A stretch of 64,000 nucleotides of DNA from Clostridium felsineum DSM 794. Its GTDB lineage: Bacteria > Bacillota > Clostridia > Clostridiales > Clostridiaceae. Below are positions 59,398-64,000 of the stretch, piece by piece. Where the stretch lies: contig NZ_CP096980.1 of the NCBI RefSeq assembly GCF_002006355.2, forward strand, positions 372,001-436,000, given 5' to 3'. The position numbers and the translations under genes are program-made. The first letter of the stretch is position 1; each line of letters starts with the position of its first letter. Below the pieces are notes generated by a model that worked only from the letters and a program-made list of their open reading frames with translations, was not told where the DNA came from and did no database searches.

Positions 59398-59976
59398 CTA
59401 GTAAATTATATTTATAAGTGAGGAGTATAGGGTATTAAACATTAATTTATGCCCAATTGTATTTGGATGTAGTCCATCGCTATATAAATCTGTAATATTA
59501 GGTTTATTTATTAGGTAATCATAAAAGCTTATAATTGTAATATTATTGTCTTTTGCATAATTTTTACTCCAATTAATGTAGTCCAATAAAATTGAATTGG
59601 CTTTTTTATAATCAAGTGAAGCATCCCAATAGATTTTTGCAAGTGATTCGACTATTGGAGGCTGAAGGGCTAATATAGGAGTTATGTTGTTTTCCTTAGC
59701 TTCTTTTATAAGTAGTTTAATATTATCCTCAATTAATTCTATAGAATGATTCATAAGCAAATCATTTGTTCCAGCCATAATTATAACGTAATCTGGATTT
59801 TCTTCAATAACGTCTTTATGAGATCTTGAAAGAAGACCAGTTGTGGTATCCCCATTTACACCTTTGTTTATTATAGTTACATTATGCAATTTGGTTTTTA
59901 AAAGTGATACCCAAGAAGAATTTGAATTCACCCCATATCCGTAGGTTAAACTATCACCAAAACAAACTATTTTCAT
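59398..59976 (-). CDS. SGNH/GDSL-family hydrolase
   Basis: A 192-residue esterase. Block I is FGDSLTYGYG (Ser9 nucleophile), block II has the glycine in NGDTTTGLL, block III is MAGTNDLL, and block V is SDGLHPNTIGH with the catalytic Asp and His. This is the small TesA/TAP-like SGNH type, active on acyl esters, thioesters or deacetylation substrates. No signal peptide is visible. It is coupled to the HxlR regulator by a 4-base overlap and followed by the TPR gene. Confidence 0.92.
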   Translation of the reverse strand: MKIVCFGDSLTYGYGVNSNSSWVSLLKTKLHNVTIINKGVNGDTTTGLLSRSHKDVIEENPDYVIIMAGTNDLLMNHSIELIEDNIKLLIKEAKENNITPILALQPPIVESLAKIYWDASLDYKKANSILLDYINWSKNYAKDNNITIISFYDYLINKPNITDLYSDGLHPNTIGHKLMFNTLYSSLINIIY

Positions 59977-60338
59977 ATAATTCCCTCCATTTTATATCTT
60001 TGTCCCCAAAGGCATAATTCATTTAAAATGTGTTCTAGAGATTTGCCCCTGGCAGTAAAGGTATATTCTACCCTAGGTGGGATTTCGGCATAAATAATTT
60101 TTTCTATTAGAGTATCTGATTCCAGATTTTTTAGTTCTTGAGATAATATTTTGTGGCTTATGTTTGGAATGTCTCTTTTAAGTTCACCGTAGCGTATGAA
60201 AGGTTTGTTTAATATATGCCATAGAATAATTGCTCTCCACTTACCTCCAATAACAGTCATAGCAAAGCCTATTGAGCATTTGAAATCCTTTTGCCTTTTC
60301 TCTTGGTTTGGAAATCCATTGTTTAAGTCAGTATCCAT
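59973..60338 (-). CDS. HxlR-family regulator
   Basis: A 121-residue HxlR-type regulator. The core is CSIGFAMTVIGGKWRAIILW, with the conserved cysteine before the recognition region, then YGELKRDIPNISHKILSQEL and VEYTFTARGKSLEHIL. The start follows AGAAGGA. It is first in an operon with SGNH and TPR genes and divergent from a PhzF-type isomerase. An 11-base element in the divergent region also occurs at the other HxlR gene (26130-26140). Confidence 0.92.
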   Translation of the reverse strand: MDTDLNNGFPNQEKRQKDFKCSIGFAMTVIGGKWRAIILWHILNKPFIRYGELKRDIPNISHKILSQELKNLESDTLIEKIIYAEIPPRVEYTFTARGKSLEHILNELCLWGQRYKMEGII

Positions 60339-60361
60339 AGCAATCCTTCTTTCTAAATGGT

Positions 60362-60390
60362 AAGTATCTGACTAATAAGTGCATACTTGT
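60362..60390. promoter_or_regulatory. Candidate HxlR operator
   Basis: AAGTAT (60362-60367) and ATACTT (60383-60388) form a short dyad, and the right arm lies in TGCATACTTGT, identical to 26130-26140 before the other HxlR gene. Confidence 0.5.
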
Positions 60391-60468
60391 AGACTAGTTC
60401 CAGTAAAACTATAATCAATTATATAGTATTTAGGCAATAATTTCTATAAAGAGAGGAATAGCTTATTG

Positions 60469-61377
60469 ATGAAAAAATATAAATTGTATCAAATAGATGC
60501 ATTTACTAACGAAAAATTCACAGGCAATCCAGCAGGTGTAATAACAAATGCAGAAGGATTAGATAATTATGAAATGCAGAAAATTGCAAGGGAACTTAAT
60601 AATTCTGAGACAGCGTTTATATTTTCTGGGGATAGTGATACTTATGATGTACATGTACGATTTTTCACTCCTAAAAGTGAAGTGCCTATTTGTGGACATG
60701 CTACAATTGCAGCACATTATGCCAGAGCATTTGAAAAGTGCCTTAATACTGGGGTAATTAGGCAGAAAACAGGAGCAGGAATTTTACCTGTTGATATAAT
60801 AAATAAAAATGAAGATTATAAAATTGTTATGACACAAGGAAAAGTTCAGTTTGGGAATATAATTAAAGGAATAAATAAAGACAGGCTATTGAAAGCACTT
60901 AATATAAATAATTATGATTTATTAAAAGGATATAAAATTCAAATTGTTTCAACAGGTCATTCTAAGGTTATGATTTGCGTAAAAGATATTAATATTTTAA
61001 ATAGTCTAAATCCCAATTATGATGAGCTTTCTAAGTTAAGTAGTGTTATCAATTGCAATGGATATTATGTATTTACTAAGCCTTCTGAGGAAGATGATAT
61101 TTTAGTACATGGAAGAATGTTTGCACCTGCAATAGGTATTAATGAAGACCCTGTGACGGGAAACGCAAATGGACCATTAGGTGCATATCTTGTGCATCAT
61201 AAGCTTGTTAATAGCAATAATTCTACGTTTAAATTTAAGGCAAAGCAAGGAGAGGCTATGGGAAGACCAGGTATTGTTTACGTGGAAGTAAAGGCCAAAA
61301 ATGGAGAACCAGTAGAGGTAAAAGTTTCAGGACAAGCGATAATAGTTTTTAAGACTGAACTTATATTGAAGGATTAA
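60469..61377 (+). CDS. PhzF-family isomerase-like protein
   Basis: A 302-residue PhzF-type protein with two pseudo-symmetric halves. It has the N-terminal YQIDAFTNEKFTGNPAGV, the catalytic SETAF (Glu47), VRFFTPKSEVPICGHATIAA at the first half's active site, and GINEDPVTGNANGPLGAYLV in the second. Family members isomerise or epimerise small metabolites, and most are of unknown substrate. I use the ATG at 60469; a TTG directly before it is also possible. It is divergent from an HxlR regulator and followed by a terminator. Confidence 0.92.
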   Translation: MKKYKLYQIDAFTNEKFTGNPAGVITNAEGLDNYEMQKIARELNNSETAFIFSGDSDTYDVHVRFFTPKSEVPICGHATIAAHYARAFEKCLNTGVIRQKTGAGILPVDIINKNEDYKIVMTQGKVQFGNIIKGINKDRLLKALNINNYDLLKGYKIQIVSTGHSKVMICVKDINILNSLNPNYDELSKLSSVINCNGYYVFTKPSEEDDILVHGRMFAPAIGINEDPVTGNANGPLGAYLVHHKLVNSNNSTFKFKAKQGEAMGRPGIVYVEVKAKNGEPVEVKVSGQAIIVFKTELILKD

Positions 61378-61430
61378 AAATAACTTATATATGAATAACA
61401 TGTACTGCCTTCATATATAAGTTAAGCTTT
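61378..61430. terminator. Bidirectional terminator
   Basis: TAACTTATATATGAA and TTCATATATAAGTTA (15 bp, perfect) lie between convergent genes. Confidence 0.8.
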
Positions 61431-61436
61431 AAAATA

Positions 61437-62489
61437 TTAGTTTGAGTTAAAAACTCTTGAAAAGGAACCAGTATAGTTTTTTCCTTTGTAAGTAGCAGAT
61501 ATATCAATGTTTATAGCTTGTCCAGAAGGTACACTAGCTGGAGAAACAGGTATTAAATGAGTACCATCAGAAGTGGAGCCACTTTCTTGTACATCACCTG
61601 TTGGCAAATGAAGGGTCATTGTGTATTGAGCAGATTCTGAACCTACAAAGTCGTAATATATACCAGTTGGACTACCAGCATAAGTCATAGATCTAATTCC
61701 AAAGCCCGCTGGAGTAGGTGGCCCTGAATTTAATTGAACTGAAAACCAGCCGTTAGAAAAGCTCACAGTATAGTTTGGAGCATTAGAATTTGTAGCTGAA
61801 GGTGCAGTAGCTGATGGCTTTGGAGGATTTACGCTTGAAGTAGTAGTTTGGGAACTATTGTTTTGTGAAGTTCCATTTGAAGTCTTTATAGGTTCATTTT
61901 GGGCAACTAAAGGTGTGGTTTCTTTAGTCTCCACAGGAGTATTTAAGGCTTGTAGTTCCTTAGTGTATGTAGTTTTTAAGTTTAAAGCGTCATTGTTATT
62001 TTTGTCAATTTTTAAAGCACTATCAAGAAAGTTAATTGCAGTATCGTATTTTTTATTTGAGGCTTCGTTTTTGGCTTTTTCTATAGTATCCGTTACATAT
62101 AGTTTATTAGCTGTTACTATTTTTGCTTGAGATATACTATATCTTTTCTTATCGCACTTTTTAACTTTTTTAAATATGTAAGTAGCATCAAGGTATTGCT
62201 TTTTATTAAAGAGAGTCAAAGCAGAGTTAAAATCTTTTTTTGATTGTTTTAATGTAGAAGCTAAACTGATTTCAGAATTGATAAGGGAACTATCAGAGGA
62301 ATAAAATCTACTGGATTTTAAATTTTTAAAGGCTTTAATTGATGAGTCATATTGTTCTTTTGACAATAAATTTTCTGCACCTTTTAAGTTAGTTTTATAA
62401 GAATGATAGCTGTAGCCATATACAGATAAAGGTACACCTAAAGAGCAGGTTATAATTAGGGCTGCTGCAATTTTAATCTTGTTTTTCAT
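61437..62489 (-). CDS. Exported protein: TPR-like helices, Ser/Thr/Pro linker, beta domain
   Basis: A 350-residue protein with an N-terminal signal peptide or anchor (AAALIITCSLGVPLSVYGYS). Residues about 30-180 are helical repeats of a TPR-like pattern (SALTLFNKKQYLDATYIFKK, NKKYDTAINFLDSALKIDKN). Residues about 185-240 are a Thr/Ser/Pro/Asn-rich linker. The last about 110 residues are a beta-rich domain (FSNGWFSVQLNSGPPTPAGF onward) that I do not recognise. It acts outside the membrane, perhaps in envelope assembly, but that is a guess. It is a single-gene unit. Confidence 0.7.
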   Translation of the reverse strand: MKNKIKIAAALIITCSLGVPLSVYGYSYHSYKTNLKGAENLLSKEQYDSSIKAFKNLKSSRFYSSDSSLINSEISLASTLKQSKKDFNSALTLFNKKQYLDATYIFKKVKKCDKKRYSISQAKIVTANKLYVTDTIEKAKNEASNKKYDTAINFLDSALKIDKNNNDALNLKTTYTKELQALNTPVETKETTPLVAQNEPIKTSNGTSQNNSSQTTTSSVNPPKPSATAPSATNSNAPNYTVSFSNGWFSVQLNSGPPTPAGFGIRSMTYAGSPTGIYYDFVGSESAQYTMTLHLPTGDVQESGSTSDGTHLIPVSPASVPSGQAINIDISATYKGKNYTGSFSRVFNSN

Positions 62490-62596
62490 TTCATATACTC
62501 CAATTCTATAATATTATATTTACTATAACATGCATAAAGCCACAATAACAATAATATTTAAATAAAAACTAAATTACCTATAATTCAAAAATATGG

Positions 62597-62650
62597 TTGA
62601 CGATACTAACAATTGATAGTATTATTAAAATATAAACTAACAATTGATAG
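62597..62650 (+). promoter_or_regulatory. TetR promoter with two operator copies
   Basis: TTGACG (62597-62602), 17 bases, TATTAT (62620-62625). The spacer is the near-palindrome ATACTAACAATTGATAGTAT (62603-62622). A second copy, ACTAACAATTGATAG, lies at 62636-62650, downstream of the -10. This fits tight autorepression by the TetR gene that follows. Confidence 0.75.
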
Positions 62651-62669
62651 GTTTAAAATGGGAGATAAT

Positions 62670-63278
62670 ATGGAATCAAAAAAAAATACTAAACAAAATA
62701 TATTTGAAGAAGCAGCAAAATTATTTGCTAAAGATGGATATAATGGTGTTTCTATGAGGCAAATTGCACGAGAAGTAGGAATAAAAGAAAGTTCTATATA
62801 TAATCATTATAAAAATAAAGAAGAGATTTTGAGTAGTTTGTTTGACTATTTTGCAGAAACTCTAACAAAATACAGACCTAGTGAAGAAGAGATTGAAAAA
62901 ATGCTTAATTACATGTCAGTTGCAGATGTTTTTAAACAATTAATTATTGGGCTAGGAAAGACTTTAAACGGTACGTTAGATACTATTGCAAGGATAATAT
63001 ATACTGAGCAGTTTAGAAATGAAAAAGCAAAAAAAATCATGCTTGATAACTTAATAAAGGAGCCATCGGAGTTTGCAGCGAAGGTTTTAAGAATAATGCT
63101 TAGAAAGAAATTGATAAGGGAAATTGATATAGAATTGATTGCACGTGAATATAACTACGCTCTTTTAGCTATAACCTTTGAATATGCACATGCAGTAAGC
63201 ACTGGTCAGGACACATCTCCTATAATTAAAAAGATGTTTGAGCATGTAGAGTTTATATGTAATGCGATAAAATACTAG
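62670..63278 (+). CDS. TetR-family regulator
   Basis: A 202-residue TetR repressor. The HTH is IFEEAAKLFAKDGYNGVSMR followed by IAREVGIKESSIYNHYKNKE, a very typical sequence, with a helical C-terminal ligand domain. I use the ATG at 62670 after GGGAG rather than upstream starts that lie inside the operator repeats. It is followed after 25 bases by a DUF998 gene, probably its target. Two operator-like repeats cover its promoter. Confidence 0.93.
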   Translation: MESKKNTKQNIFEEAAKLFAKDGYNGVSMRQIAREVGIKESSIYNHYKNKEEILSSLFDYFAETLTKYRPSEEEIEKMLNYMSVADVFKQLIIGLGKTLNGTLDTIARIIYTEQFRNEKAKKIMLDNLIKEPSEFAAKVLRIMLRKKLIREIDIELIAREYNYALLAITFEYAHAVSTGQDTSPIIKKMFEHVEFICNAIKY

Positions 63279-63303
63279 TTTAGTGTTAAAGGGGATTTTA
63301 TGT

Positions 63304-63924
63304 ATGAGGAAAGGGATATTTATAACAGGAATCATTTCACCAATAATATATGTTTTATATGTTATCATTGGTGGAGTTCTTTGGAAGGGATATAGTCAAG
63401 TAAAACAGCCAATAAGTGATTTGTCTGCAAGCGGAGCTCCGAACCTTGGTATGGTCAATAATTTTGGCATGCTATCTCAAATATTTGGACTGATTTTTGC
63501 AATAGGCGCATTTATTTACTTAAAAAAGCTTAAGATAAAAAGTTTGAATATATCAATGCTTCTACTTATAGCTGAGGGGGTAGTAAGTATTTCATATTCT
63601 TTTTTCCCAGAAGATATGAAGGGAGCTACTCTAACTTTTACAGGGATTATGCATTTTGTTGTAACTGGATTAATAGTTCCCATAGTTATTTTAATGCCAT
63701 TGTTTGCAGGCATTGCATTTAAAAAGTTTAATGAGTACAAAAGATTTTCAACATATTCTATAATAACTTCAATAGTTATATTTATTTCAGGTATATTATC
63801 TGTTGTTGTAATGGCAAATGATTTTCCCTTCTTTGGAGTTGTTGAAAGGATTAATATAGGAGCACTACAATTATGGATACTTTTATTTGCTATTAAGCTC
63901 TTAAATATGAAAACTGAAAATTAA
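63304..63924 (+). CDS. DUF998 membrane protein
   Basis: A 206-residue membrane protein with six helices. It shows the DUF998 pattern: an N-terminal helix, the loop YSQVKQPISDLSASGAPNLG, helix pairs with EGVVSISYSFFPEDM, and GIMHFVVTGLIVP. Function is unknown; it is often co-encoded with TetR regulators. The ATG at 63304 lies 9 bases after AAAGGGG. It is the second gene of the TetR operon and is followed by a hairpin. Confidence 0.88.
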   Translation: MRKGIFITGIISPIIYVLYVIIGGVLWKGYSQVKQPISDLSASGAPNLGMVNNFGMLSQIFGLIFAIGAFIYLKKLKIKSLNISMLLLIAEGVVSISYSFFPEDMKGATLTFTGIMHFVVTGLIVPIVILMPLFAGIAFKKFNEYKRFSTYSIITSIVIFISGILSVVVMANDFPFFGVVERINIGALQLWILLFAIKLLNMKTEN

Positions 63925-63928
63925 TTAA

Positions 63929-63966
63929 AAGTCTACGTTGTTCGTTGTAATAAAAAATGTAGACTT
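63929..63966 (+). terminator. Probable terminator at the right end
   Basis: AAGTCTAC and GTAGACTT arms with a long AT-rich loop; the T run is short. Confidence 0.45.
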
Positions 63967-64000
63967 CTATATTATAAGTTGAATTTTTTCTTCCAAGCAC

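Noticed and set aside
1..64000. CRISPR arrays, rRNA or tRNA genes
   Set aside because: No regularly spaced direct repeats of 25-40 bases and no cloverleaf-like or rRNA-like sequences were noticed. A covariance-model search would be needed to be certain about tRNA.

Overview
The window looks like chromosomal DNA from a low-GC Gram-positive anaerobe, most likely Clostridium sensu stricto. The support is AT-rich codon use, strong AGGAGG-type ribosome binding sites, ChW (clostridial hydrophobic W) repeats in a surface protein, many Fe-S and flavin proteins, a lysine riboswitch and a BirA-type operator. No rRNA, tRNA, CRISPR array or prophage structural gene was seen. Most of the window is a patchwork of small accessory operons, many paired with their own regulator (MerR, TetR, PadR, HxlR, LysR, AraC, WYL, DeoR). 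Several of these regulators have a readable palindromic operator beside them.

Layout: 0-9.5 kb holds a MerR regulator, an EFR1-type flavoprotein, a lipoprotein, a WYL/GyrI/radical-SAM cluster, a GNAT gene fused to the debris of another GNAT, a TetR/hydrolase operon and a truncated Rrf2 gene. 9.5-12.1 kb is a large secreted protein made of BspA leucine-rich repeats, two InlB-type repeats and six ChW repeats. 12.2-27.7 kb is a run of regulator-effector pairs: AraC, cupin, PadR-DUF2812, Ntn amidase, TetR-QueG-like, LysR-enoate reductase, TetR-radical SAM-methyltransferase, MerR-DUF554 and HxlR-flavodoxin. 27.7-31 kb encodes two tandem paralogous membrane diguanylate cyclases. 31-33.7 kb encodes an M16-like protein without a zinc motif, followed by two related membrane proteins sharing an NPY motif.

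34-41 kb is the most unusual region. It encodes a 938-residue coiled-coil protein containing a duplicated module of about 263 residues, a tubulin/FtsZ-superfamily GTPase closest in architecture to TubZ, and, divergent from it, a MerR-type HTH plus coiled-coil protein resembling TubY of the Clostridium botulinum phage c-st partition system. The 450-bp divergent region between the last two carries three copies of an AT-rich 22-bp repeat. An IS256-family element (37086-38563) with an 8-bp target duplication has inserted into one arm of the terminator between the coiled-coil gene and the GTPase gene. No TubR-like small winged-helix gene was found, and the flanking genes are ordinary chromosomal genes. 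This may therefore be a domesticated cytoskeletal or segregation module.

41-64 kb: a DeoR regulator, a HAD phosphatase, an anchored phosphoesterase, bioY under a BirA operator, a phenolic acid stress cluster (padC, cinnamoyl-type esterase, divergent padR), dus, a lysine riboswitch in front of an amino-acid permease whose start codon appears to be ATA, SDR and chemoreceptor-like genes, a xyloside utilisation pair (GH43 plus GPH transporter), DUF2935 and tocopherol-cyclase-like genes, an HxlR/SGNH/TPR operon, PhzF, a secreted TPR protein and a TetR-DUF998 operon. All family names are recognised from the sequence by eye and were not checked against a database.
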